Below, one piece after another: positions 1 through 10,800 of a DNA stretch of 64,000 nt. The position numbers were made by a program, and so were the translations under genes. The stretch is from assembly GCA_014058105.1 (NCBI GenBank), contig JACGCM010000715.1, forward strand, positions 1,240,001 through 1,304,000, given 5' to 3'. Every line of letters begins with the position of its first letter. Position 1 is the stretch's first letter. Source of the stretch: Kingdonia uniflora. Taxonomy: Eukaryota; Streptophyta; Magnoliopsida; Ranunculales; Circaeasteraceae. The notes under the pieces are model-generated. The model saw only the letters and a list, made by a program, of their open reading frames with translations. It ran no database searches and had not been told where the DNA came from.

Positions 1-313
1 ACTGATTCATTGGTATCTACATTCAAATTTCATTTTCGAGAATTCCTAGTCGAGCATACCTCCAGCGTCGAGCATTCAATCATCATTACCTTTGAGCATA
101 TCATTATACCTCGGGCCTATAAGAGTAATCATCTACATTTGTCTACATTATCTATCAGACATAGAAATACAAGTATGCATAAAATATTTTGTCAATTCCA
201 AACACCCGATCAAACAAACAAATTACATTTCTACCACCACTACAAAAACAATAACAAAAAAACCCCCACATAGCAAAACAAAAGCCTGCAAAAAATACAA
301 AACATTCGCCACA

Positions 314-652
314 TCAACCTAAATCCCCATTTTTGGAAGGACCAGCTCCGCTTGCCGCGTTTTGCTCCTCGATGATTTCCTCCGCACAAACGAGACTTTT
401 GGCCAGAGCCATCAGAAAGAGATATCGCCTCTCAGCAGTCGCAAAATAAAGGCTCAGCTGTTCCCACAGATAGGCATAAGGTTCACCATTAATGAATTCC
501 TCAGGTCTTACCCCCACAAGGTTCGGCATATCCCAGTTCAGATCATGCTGCCCAAAAAATTTCATATACAGTTTCGCCATCTTCTGCCTCACTCGACGGT
601 CGTGAGCGAAGCCCATCCTCTTCTGGTAACGCGTGTTCGGCGTGGTATCCAT
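314..652 (-). CDS. Small antisense ORF of TE-A (112 aa, TR-x-Q family)
   Basis: Intact 112-codon ORF lying antisense to the retrotransposon, about 250 bp before its 3' LTR. The protein starts MDTTPNTRYQKRM, is rich in Arg and Lys, and has a helical middle (RQKMAKLYMKFFG). The start NTRYQKRM is shared with the ORF ending at 30153 in gypsy-1, and the middle resembles the broken ORF at 4640-5004. A TATA-like CTATAAGTAT lies at 731-740 on the same strand, about 80 bp upstream of the ATG, so an antisense transcription unit is plausible. Extra antisense ORFs between pol and the 3' LTR are known in Tat-lineage elements. The function of this product is not known to me. Confidence 0.6.
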   Translation of the reverse strand: MDTTPNTRYQKRMGFAHDRRVRQKMAKLYMKFFGQHDLNWDMPNLVGVRPEEFINGEPYAYLWEQLSLYFATAERRYLFLMALAKSLVCAEEIIEEQNAASGAGPSKNGDLG

Positions 653-905
653 TCAGATGTTCAGAATATTGAGAAGGAGCATAAGACTATTGCAAATGGA
701 AGAAGATACAGTATACCTCCACAATAACCCATACTTATAGCCCTCACCTCATTTATTACCCTATAACCACATATACCTCTTAATTACCCTCTATTATTAC
801 CTACCTGAAAACCAACAGTCAAAAAGCTCAAATTCTAATACCGAACAGTTTTCTCAGCGAACACCTCTCCACTTGGCTTCGAGACCTTTGTTGAGAGAGG
901 GCGAA

Positions 906-1620
906 TGTAGTAGCCTATTCGTAGCCTTCGACACTCAGTCAAAGCCTACTTCACAACCTACTCGAATATATCGAAGCCCACTCAATCTCTAAAATAGACT
1001 CACCAAAGATCCCCCGAAGACGAAGCTTCGACATCAGACAAAGTTTCGAGAACGGATTAACATACTACAGCAGAAATCCTTTGACCTCACAAACACACGA
1101 TCGAAGCAAGATAAGACTCATAGCCACCTCATCAGATTAGACGGTGCATTAATTGTCCCATGCAGCTACAATAACAGGTCCAACCACCGCGCCGTTCAAA
1201 GACATCACCAATAAATGTTGCAGTGACAGAACCGACATGACCGACGCCTATAACTCACCAGGATTTCCTGACAGTAATCATGTAATCCTGACCTTACTTG
1301 GTGACTCGGCTCCCTATGTCTCTATAAATAGAGGAGAGGGGAAACCAAGAAGGGGTTAGAAAAATCATCTTCAACCCCTTAAATTTTACTTTCGACCACC
1401 CAGATACTCTGTACTCGAACCCTGCTATTTACTCTTCAGTAATACAATCTGTCTTAAAAAATCCTCATCAGAGGTCGTAGAGAGTCACATTCGGGCCTCT
1501 ACGCAAGTATTTGTCTATAGTAAGATCTTACTTTAGGTCAATTGCTTGTCTCCTTTGATTGAGGATTGATTCTACATTGTAAGAACCAACTTCCCATCCG
1601 ATCGAAGTTAGGCCCCTACA
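906..1620 (+). repeat. 3' LTR of TE-A
   Basis: The 715-bp LTR begins tgtagtagcctattcg and ends cccctaca, so it has TG...CA ends. It matches the gypsy-1 LTRs at the start, around the TATA box (tataaata at 1323-1330) and in the block aaaatcctc...gaggtcgt. The preceding purine tract at about 890-905 is the likely plus-strand primer. Confidence 0.85.
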
Positions 1621-1629
1621 ACTACTATT

Positions 1630-2292
1630 GCGACCTTTGACGAACTTCCATTTATAAAATTTCAGTACGTCATCTGCCTCAAACTGCTTAGCAGTCCCTT
1701 CCCTTTTCTACTTCTCATTCAAAGCCTCACGCACCCTCATCATTTCATATACATTCCCATTCAGTTGGACAGGGCAGCACTGCAATACATTCATAACCCC
1801 TTTCTGAAAGTAGGTCAGAGGAATTCTAAGGCCATAAACGACCGATTCAGATAGCACAAAAACCTATCATTCGGGCCTGCCATCCCCACGCCATTATAGT
1901 ATAAAATATTTATATCAGCATCAATACCCTTCTCTTTTTTCCACTTATCCAGGCAAGGAACCTGGTAGTATACCGTTTCCTCACCTTTCCCTCGCGTATG
2001 AGCCCAAAACCACTAGCCTTGGTCCATCATATAGTTTCCTCACTCTCCTTGTAATTTTCTTTTATATTTTAGAAATTCCTTCCCTACATCTATTCCCTTT
2101 GGGTATATGAAAAATACTTTATCTTTTACCTTTATATTATTTTCTTCTATAATTTTCTCTACTTGATTCCCCAACATTTATACCTACTGTAACTTCTATC
2201 TTATTTATAGTCCCTTCCATTACATTACAATCGTCATCCCTCCCTGGCAATAATGTTTCCTCTGAACTCGATGATACTACAGTTTTACTCAT
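1630..2292 (-). pseudogene. Broken antisense gene of TE-B (acidic N-terminus, unassigned domain)
   Basis: Reading the - strand from the ATG at 2292 gives an acidic, Ser-rich start (MSKTVVSSSSEE) followed by more than one frame carrying stops. Downstream conceptual fragments include YYQVPCLDKWKKEKG and GPNDRFLCYLNRSF, which read like real protein. The place and polarity match the long antisense gene of gypsy-1 (27480-28644), also acidic at its start. I could not assign a domain. Stops and at least one frameshift make it a pseudogene. Confidence 0.45.
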
Positions 2293-3512
2293 GCGATTTA
2301 TAGGTTTTGAACGTATACTAGACTTACAGGTACACAATTTTTTTTTTATCATTGTCCATACTTTTCATGCTATACTATACACACAACAGAAACACAACAA
2401 TATAATAGTAAATCATTTTCAACTTTCCCTCTTCTTCTCCAAAAAGCAATTTTCTCTCTCTACAATCTATGCCGATACCCAAAAATTGTGTATAAACAAA
2501 AAACTACAGGCAATTCCTCAGCCACTATACCTTACATTCTCAACCTTTGGATATCCCACAATTACTTTCATAACACAACAATATACAATCAAAATCATAT
2601 ACAGATTACAACATGTAGAAACATAACAGATGAACAAAGCACTAACCTATACTCAAAGAACTACAATCTTCTACTTTACCTGAACGTTTCACAGGAATGG
2701 ACCGCTCCTGTCGTTTCTCCAATAGATTTTTATCACAAGATGAAGCTTTCACTACCATATCACACTCGAAACTCAAACGTTTCCTCTCTCTGGAGATATG
2801 GATTATGCCACTTTTCTCTCTCCCTGCAACTGTAGATAATTTATGAGGGAGAAAGATACAAGTTTTTATACTCTCCCTCAGTTTACGAAATGATGGCTCT
2901 TCAAAAATGTGTCAGTCACCCCTGCTGTCTCTACATACACATCTTTTCATCTCACAACATCATGAATTTTGTGATAACGTCTACTGTCATCACGTCTATC
3001 TCTATTGTCTGCCATTAAATTTTTTTGCCCATCTTTCTCAAAGTAATATACACAACCAATTACCTTACTTTTATACAAGATCGTACCAGCATATATATGA
3101 CATTCCTAAAATAGCTCAATATTTAAATTCAAAATTATCCATACAGTTGTTACAATTAAACAGCTGTAGTCCACAATATATGCCATATGAAAAGTCCACA
3201 AATACCTTGATCTTATTCATTTCAGTTCGTAGATTTTATCTGCCTTATGTTATATTTAACAGGTAATAGAAACAGATTACTGCAAACAGAGTACTTATTT
3301 ATCACGAACTCTCAAAGTTTGTAGTTTACAATCATATATAGTTACATTTAAAATAGCCTGAATGATTCACCACACCACATGGTATTATCTCCCCTCCTAC
3401 TGCTCTCTCATCTTCTTCAGCAAGCTTGTCCCGTACGATCTTTCAAACAACTTCTTCTCGTAAAGTTGCATCCAACAGCAGTTCACGGAACACGTTACAC
3501 CAGAAAAAACGG

Positions 3513-3683
3513 TCATACTCTGCAGGGCCTATCTTCATCATCTAAGCGACCCAGCTTCAACGGCCATTCCGATAAAACAACATCATAAGGCAACTGACGA
3601 AAATATCGTTCACAAAATTCAGCGACCTTGATATGGAACCTACCATCTATTGCATAACAAACACGCTGAGACCGCGTCCTCAC
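3513..3683 (-). CDS. Small antisense ORF of TE-B (MVRTRSQ..., 56 aa)
   Basis: Reading from the internal ATG at 3683, rather than the longer upstream frame, gives a protein starting MVRTRSQRV and continuing with a helical stretch, KVAEFCERYFRQ. This resembles the MULE ORF at 36411-36716 (KTRSQTRQ, then a helix ending QRYFG). It is shorter than its relatives and may be truncated. No clear TATA box was seen upstream. Confidence 0.4.
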   Translation of the reverse strand: MRTRSQRVCYAIDGRFHIKVAEFCERYFRQLPYDVVLSEWPLKLGRLDDEDRPCRV

Positions 3684-4639
3684 CATAGTTCTTACACTAC
3701 CTTCGTAGCAAATTGTCCCTGCAATAGATACATGGTACACCAGACAAAGATCACTACTTAATATAAACAACTTGAAAATCTCTGAAAATCAATATCACCT
3801 CACAGATTTTGCTGAAGGATATACTGTGCAAAATTTCAAAAACACGAATATCAGCAGAAGTCAGAAAATATTGTGACAGATCATACTTTCCATATCATGA
3901 AATATCTCCTCAGATATTATTCGCACAGATATGGAGATCGCCGCATATAATCAAGCATGTCCAGCGGTAACATCTATAAACAAATATCAAATTACTCTCA
4001 TACAACAAGACATTTTTTAGCCAGTTCGAATCTATAGCTCATACACATGCCCTTACAACCACACAATCATCTTAAACAACTTGTTTATTTACTTTTACCA
4101 AATGACCTTTGTACATTTTCGAACTCATTAATTTTTCAACCTCAAATTCCACTACCTATACCAAAATACATACTAAGATCTTGGCAGTTCGATTTGGTCA
4201 CAGATACTCCATCATTTTGCTTCATCCACAGTTCGGATTATTATTACTTAAAACCTAACAAACCAGTTCGCACAAAAAATTATACATATAAGTTGTGCAA
4301 GTAGAGACTCGACATAAAAATAACAGAACGATGACATTTTTATTAGTTCAAAAAATCTTTACAGATAACAGGCATTCCAGATAATTCACAGATTACTTTA
4401 TAAACTACATCAAGTCACAGTTCGACATACTTCTCAGCAGCCACCGAGAAAGAAGATCCAAAATTGAAGCAACTTCCAAACTCTGATCCCCTGCACGAAT
4501 AGGCGGGGAAATCCGAGAACTGGAAATCATCGAAAGAGTTACGGCACGGGCATAAGGATCTTCTTCATGGCCAATATCTATGGTCCCTGGAAGAAAAACC
4601 TCCTCTACCACCGTCTCTTCCAACATAACCCCCACCACC

Positions 4640-5004
4640 CCGATGACAAAGAATGAAGAAAGGTCTTATTTCTTAGACATAACCCACTCACCAGCAGGGT
4701 ACCGACGAGACTCTCTTGGACGAATACCTGCCACTTCATCTTCAGTTATAACAATGTCTTCCATCAGCAGCTGCAACCCATTTTGATGCTCCACCTCCGA
4801 TGTCAACCGATAATGGAAACAGACCATTTAGAAATGGTCATCCTCTGCCTCCACCACCTCTTCATATGTCATTCCATGAAATGTAGGAGACACCAGAATT
4901 GGCATCGGCAGGTGTAAGGGTTGGTAACCAAAAAATCTGATGCAGAATTCTTCCATCTTTACTCAAATCCTAGCTTCCCGAGACTGTTGTCTTATCGTCA
5001 CCAT
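4640..5004 (-). pseudogene. Second small antisense ORF of TE-B, broken
   Basis: From an ATG at 5004 the - strand reads MVTIRQQSREARI, a stop, then VKMEEFCIRFFGYQP and further protein with one more stop, ending after a final stop near 4640. It aligns by eye with the TE-A ORF at 314-652: KM..(Y/F)..(K/R)FFG, then MP.LV and EE. It is a decayed member of the same family. The ORF at 4405-4638 on this strand follows directly but I do not recognise it. Confidence 0.45.
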
Positions 5005-5348
5005 ATCACTATGAATTTTCTACGTTCAAGCAGACCAGTTAACAAAATAGGAAACAACATAAATTCAAGATAAAGAGAAACACTTGGTTTATCACACACC
5101 AATCAGAGTGTTCTTTATATTACGGTCAGTATTAAAGCTGGCTCTCCAAATTCCCAACGTCAGGAGGATTTCCCATGCAGCAAAACTGACTAGAACTATT
5201 GGTTCTAGAAAACCAAAAGCCACAAACAAATATTCATGAAGATGCTTTGGAAATGATTCCCATGTATTAATTACGGTATTAATAAAGCTTCTCAACTAAC
5301 ACCACTTGCCCATAATGCGTCTCATACTATTGGCTGCGAAGGGGCGGT

Positions 5349-5958
5349 TGTAGTGGCTTATTCTACATCTTGGACTTATGCTTCATCTTCGACCACCATA
5401 TGACCACTCGACCTCATCAATAGACACGTGTCACAATATATAAAACGTTACAGTTACAGAGCTCTAGTAATCATTTTTGATCTCTACATCAATAATTTGA
5501 GCCAACAAACGATCAATCATTAATGTAACCATTACAAAACAACAAGGTCAGACCGTTACACAGTCAAATCAAAGTTTATCAAATATATATTGTAACGTCC
5601 ATCATTAAGGATAATAATGGTCATCAAACGGTCATATTATAAGACCTATAAATAAGACTAGAGAATTCCATATGGAGGACAGATGAATCCTAACTCTAAT
5701 ACTCTATACTCGAATATTCAAAACATCTTTTGTAATAACTAGCAATTCTCAATAAGATCTCTCTATCTTTTTAAAATCCTTAAGAGATGTCGTGGTTTTT
5801 AACCTATTCAAAGGTTTTCCACGTTAAACTTTTGTGTAAGCTATTATTCATTGTTCATTAGCGTTCTGAGTATCTTTGGTGTAAAGACTAAGTTCGGATC
5901 ACGTAATTAGGCTATTACAGTATGAATGTGTCGTTCTTGTACCGGCTTGGTTCGTGTG
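5349..5958 (+). repeat. 3' LTR of TE-B, diverged
   Basis: The start tgtagtggcttattct parallels tgtagtagcctattcg of TE-A. A tataaata box lies in the middle (near 5649), followed by aaaatccttaagagatgtcgtgg, and the end resembles the gypsy-1 LTR end (taccggcttggttc against taccaaacttggttc). The right boundary is approximate. Confidence 0.6.
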
Positions 5959-6249
5959 GTTTGCGCCCTATTGCACAAGCCCTAAATGATCTAGTCGGGA
6001 ATTGGTTGTGTGGTGAGTGGCCCGGATACCTCTAATAGAAAAAAAAAATGGTGATCCAGTGGACAATGATACGCGTCATTTAATCTAGTTGGTGGGAATG
6101 ATTATATATTTTTTTTATATTTTTTACGTTTTTATGGATGTAATTCGACCTCCTTGCATAAAACTGTACAAGCTTGCACATTATCAAAAACTTCAAAATG
6201 AGTCACAGAAGAAGGACCATGCCAGTTATGCCAGTATGCCAGACCGTTA
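5959..6249. other. Intergenic, nothing recognised
   Basis: AT-rich DNA between the TE-B LTR and the Tourist-like MITE. It has short A and T runs (near 6040 and 6105-6125) and no supported gene. The MITE target copy TTA is at 6247-6249. Confidence 0.5.
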
Positions 6250-6674
6250 GAGCATCTCCAGCAGCCAGTGCGAGTTTGGGTGTGGGCTCTGATAGGGGGC
6301 TCACAAAAAACCCAACTCACACTCTTCCTCTCCTAGCAGCAAGTTTGAGTTAGACACGTGTTTGTTTTTTTATTTTTTTATTTTTTTTATTTAGAAGAGT
6401 TTAAAACACCACGCGGTAAAAGGAACACCGCAAATTGGTCTAAAACCCTAGAAACATACCAAAACTCGGTAAACGGAACACCGCGCGGTAATCTAAATAC
6501 CGCGCGGTAATCTAAACACCGCCAAACTCAATTTTTTTGAGTGTGAGTTCCTCACACTCGGTTGAGTTACTGTAGCGTCACGTGAGCAAACTCACACTCA
6601 AAAAGTTGCTGCTGAGAGACTCAAGAGTGTGGGTTTGCAAACCGAACTCAACCGACACCCTCGTGTGGATGCTC
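6250..6674. mobile_element. Tourist-like (PIF/Harbinger) MITE
   Basis: The element starts GAGCATCTCCAGCAG and ends with the imperfect inverse GTGTGGATGCTC. It is flanked by TTA at 6247-6249 and 6675-6677, the 3-bp TWA target duplication of PIF/Harbinger elements. The 425-bp length and non-coding interior fit a MITE. Inside are near-perfect palindromes ACCGCGCGGT repeated around 6490-6515 and complementary GAGTGTGAGTT/ctcaca stretches. It ends about 170 bp before the inferred end of exon 1 of the TRFL gene, so it sits in that gene's promoter region. Confidence 0.75.
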
Positions 6675-6882
6675 TTAATAGTAGTAAAAAACGAAGAAGT
6701 TCGGACTTGAAACACAAGATTAGTCAAAGAATAAAATCTGAACTTTAACGCAAAAGTAGAAAAAACCGGAACTGCTTTACTCTTTTTTATTTTCCCTCTC
6801 ATTTTTGTTCTCTAAATTTAACTCTCACTCTTTTAGTTCTCTTTTGATGGTTTGAGCTTTTGATCTGATTTGATTCGAAAAG
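6675..6882 (+). promoter_or_regulatory. Proximal promoter and inferred 5'UTR exon 1 of the TRFL gene
   Basis: The CT-rich stretch ending CGAAAAG at 6882 is followed by GTGAGATTTC, a good donor, and then by T/G-rich DNA typical of a long leader intron. I infer a non-coding first exon of about 80-100 bases ending at 6882, spliced to an acceptor at 7778 (tgctccag). The exon contains a two-codon uORF, ATG GTT TGA, at 6847. No convincing TATA box was seen. The transcription start is an estimate. Confidence 0.45.
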
Positions 6883-7804
6883 GTGAGATTTCATCTTTGA
6901 TGTTTTGTGAGATTTGTGGTATTAGGTTTGATCTTGTAATGTTGGTTTGGCGATTTTGATATTAGTTTGGAGCTGTCAATTTAGTGTTTTTTTTAGGTTA
7001 TTTGAATGATTAGGGTTTGATTTAGTTGGAGTTGTGTAGTTTTGTTGTGGATTTGATGCTCAGAATATTGTAGATTGGTGTAGATTTAGTTGATGAAGTT
7101 AGTGGTAATTTTCTAGCTCATTTAGCTGTCTAGGGTTTGATTTGGTGCTTAGAACATTGTAGATTTGGTTATTAAAGTTAGTAATGTTTTATTTCGAGGT
7201 TAGTTTTGTGTAATTGTAATGCTTAGATGTTTATCTGGAGAGTATAGTTAAAATGGTAAAATTTCTTGAAAATATCGGGGTAATTGAGTTAGTTTAAGTA
7301 TATTTGGAGGCGAGGGCGGTGAAGTTTCGCAGATCCGTGAGACAGACATAGCTATGCAGGAAAAAACTATAGAGTTGATAAGTGTGTTGTGAGATATTTG
7401 GCAGATTAAGTATCGGTAGATGGGGCCATTAGATTAGAGTGGTCGTTATTATGTTCACATTAGGTAATGTCCTGTGCAACCATCATATAGAATAAGTTGC
7501 AACGAGAAGAAGAGTGAAGAGAGAAAGAGAGACCAACTTTGTTGAGTTGTGTCTCTCCTATGTTGTTAGAAACTTCTAAATACTACTTGCTATAATACGT
7601 CATGAATGCATACCAGCTGTGGTGAGCCATAACTCAAGCATAAGTTATTAAGTTAGATAGATTTGTATGATTATGCAGATGGTTAATCTTGTAGATGCAC
7701 AATATTTTCTTAAGATTGAGTTTCGTGGTGATTGCCTAACCCCACCCTTTTTTCACGATTTATTTGTCTGTGCTCCAGTGATGTGATACACGAATATAAA
7801 GAAA

Positions 7805-10800
7805 ATGTTGGGGTGTGCACAAGAACCTAAATTTGAGACTACAGCAAGTGCATTTGAAGATGCTTCTGTAACTTCAAATGATAAAGCCAACAAACTGACA
7901 TATGAACTTGTTCGGGTATGAAATTTCTTCACTTAGACATGAAACTTATTTCAGTATGATTGGAAAAGTATAACTTGGAAGCTACCATGCATCATGATAT
8001 GTGGACATTGAGAAAGAAGTTATTTACTGGAAAGCAGTTTAGCATGTCTCTTTTGCTTTATATAGAGTTACAGATTAGTGACAAAGGGGTTAAAATTTTA
8101 TTTTATTTTTATTTTTTATCTCAGTATCTGATAGTAACAGTTTTAGAATTTTGGGAGACTGGAATAAAACAGGCAAGTAAAAAATAAGGCAAGCTAAATT
8201 ATGACAGGTTTGAGGATATATGCCATATTATCTTGTACAAAACTTCTTATGCAGACCAGGTTTCCTTGTTCATATTTATCACCATTCGCCCTATTACGTC
8301 TGGATTTATCCTGACAAATGGCCCCCTTTGTTGTGAATCAAATCAGGACCTCTGCTTCTTGAGGCGTGGTTCCAAACTGTTACACCATCCCCCATTGGTT
8401 TTTTTTACGGACTGAGAAAAACTAATATAATTGAATTCTTCTATATCAATTTTTCCGTGAATTTAGCTAAATCAGGCTTTGTTGTCAGTTTGTCCTCACT
8501 AAATAACCAAGTGGATTAAAATCGTAATTCAGTTAACACTAATTATGATATGTTGTACACACTACGCCATATTACACTGGAACAAATTCGATTTTGCAAT
8601 AAATACTGATTTTCATTGATGAGCCATTTGATTTGAAAAAAAATTGTATGTGTATATCTCCAATTTTGGTGCTTTATTTTTAGAATTACTCTCTTAGAGC
8701 TCCCCTACAAAAGGATGTTTTTTTATAAGGAAGGCGGGGAGAACATCCTGTTTTCTTGATGCAACATGCAACTAGTCCTAGGAATAGCAGCTGCCACTTA
8801 AAACACCACATTATTGACACTCTCCTGTGGGATCTTATTGAGTTTACACAACCACACAGTAATGTTGTCGCAAAGAATCCATAATTAGCCCTATGCTTCA
8901 TCAAGAGAATGAGAAAGAAGAAAAGATAGATGGAGAGAAAGAGAGAGGGGGATTAAACTGTTATTTATTTCTTGTACCATATAAGAGTTGCAACAACATG
9001 TGGATCATGAAATGCAGAGGTGTACCCACGTAACAAAACACAAGCTGCAATAGATGGGATGTTGGTCACTGTAGTCTTGGCCCACACTCTCTAACTTATA
9101 TCCATATATGTTAGTGGGTCGACTATTTACAATATTTTCTTGTTTTACTTTTGATAGCGGTTTGTGCTTTCATAGTTTGGGCTCTCCCGAGCGTCTTTTC
9201 CCCCAGGGTACTTGTCAAATGTTTCTCTTGGAGTATGAGATCTTCTTTATGCTGTATCACTAGCATCTGTTCTTGAGATATATTTTCTCATTTTGCATGG
9301 TAAAGCTTTATTTTAGTAAGGACAAGGCTCTAGAACAACTGATAAAAAATTATAATTTAATGATAGTCTAAAAATATTTCTCTGCATATAATAAGTTTGA
9401 GGGTCACTCCATTACATTTTTCCTTTTTTCTTTTGTCTAGGTTGAAAGAGAAAGATGTTACTTTCCTGCTTCAGAATATGATGTGGTAGCCGAAGGTGAA
9501 CATTTACTAGCTGAACCAAAATATGAGAAAGGTTTGGTGGAAAGTGCTTTGTGTTTTGGCTTTGAGCATCCACAGAAGCGCTCATCACTTGACAGTTTTC
9601 CGGGCTCTATCTACTCTATCGACTATAGCCAGATCATTACTGATATTGGTAATTATTTTCTCAGTACCTTAACTTGTTTTTCTTAAATTTTTTTGAAGTT
9701 CAGTTCTTGCCCAAGGTATTTCTTCTTTTCACCGGCCGAGCGAGGTTGAGGACCATTGTGAGCTTTTTTAAGCCATATTTTTCTGTATTAACCTCCCTAT
9801 TGTACATTATATATTTATGATATTAATATTTCTTTCATTGCTGAGTGATGTTTATCTTGTTGAACCCAATATTTGAGATAAATGCATATGGGCCTTGACA
9901 TTGAGGTTCTAAAACTGTCCCTGATGAAAAAAATGCTAATGTCTTAAAAAGGGTAGAGTGAATTATGATACGGTTATTATGAAAATCTTTGGAATCATTT
10001 GGTGTTGAGGATATGGTGTATGTGAGTACGTCTATAGTGGTGTGAGGGCCGACAATTTTTTGTCATCTAGGCAAGTTTATCTACGTAAAAATATAAACTA
10101 GTCTCCCGTATCTCCGTTAGGACTTGCGATGTTCCTTTTCTTAAGATCCTTTTTAGCTTTTCTTATTGTGTTTTTTTTTTTATTCTTACATTTTCATTTT
10201 CTTTGTTCTGGTTTTAGCTTAAAAGGAGACTAGCAGTGAGTTCTCTATCTATGGTGTAGTATCTAGTGTAATCTCTGAAGGTTTAAAGGTTAGAGACACT
10301 TGATTCCATATGGTTGCCTTCTAATTCTACTACGGGTATGCTGAGGTACACCTGAAAATGATAGGAGCCAATGTTGAAAGGAGGATGTAGTCTCTTCATA
10401 TGTATGTTACGGAAATCCCTAAGGTTTTTACTTCAGAAGCTTAAACTGCCTAACAACAGATAATAGAACGGTGATCTAACAAATTTGCGAAAATAGTAAA
10501 CGAAATCAAGTGTAAACAACTAGACAGCACAAGCGATTAAACGAAGTCAAGGGAGAGAGTTAACAATTACACAATACAAACGATTTGAGGTTTTTACATA
10601 GAGAAGTCAAATCGGAGGAAAAACCTCGAGAGAAGAGAAGGATTTTACTGTGAAAGCAAACAGATATGCGATTCCTAACAGAAAAGGGTTAGATATATAC
10701 ACAAGATCATGCAGATACTCGCATGAAATCTCATCCTTGATGATCTTCTAGGTCTCCAACAATCTTTTCTCTCTAACAACGTCAGTAATCTCTCTGAATG

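Larger units (their letters stand above)
1..1620 (+). mobile_element. TE-A: 3' part of a Tat-type Ty3/gypsy LTR retrotransposon
   Basis: The segment runs from the window edge to the end of a 3' LTR and belongs to the same family as the complete element at 19922-31057. Both have a purine tract ending gagggcgaa directly before an LTR that starts tgtagtagcc, and both carry a short antisense ORF just upstream of the LTR. The rest of the element lies outside the window. The next DNA (1621 onward) is the inside of another related element, so TE-A appears to be inserted into it. The target duplication cannot be tested because the 5' end is missing. Confidence 0.8.
1621..5958 (+). mobile_element. TE-B: 3' part of a diverged Tat-type LTR retrotransposon
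   Basis: Between the TE-A LTR and a second LTR-like block (5349-5958) the + strand has no pol domains, but the - strand holds several decayed antisense ORFs like those in the other Tat elements here. The LTR is preceded by gaaggggcggt, a purine-rich tract at the expected place. The 5' part was probably separated by TE-A and lies outside the window. The region is AT-rich and heavily mutated, so the internal structure is only partly readable. Confidence 0.65.

Noticed and set aside
2291..3266. + strand ORFs of 110-119 aa in TE-B
   Set aside because: AT-rich, no motif, and in a region where the other Tat elements code antisense on the - strand.
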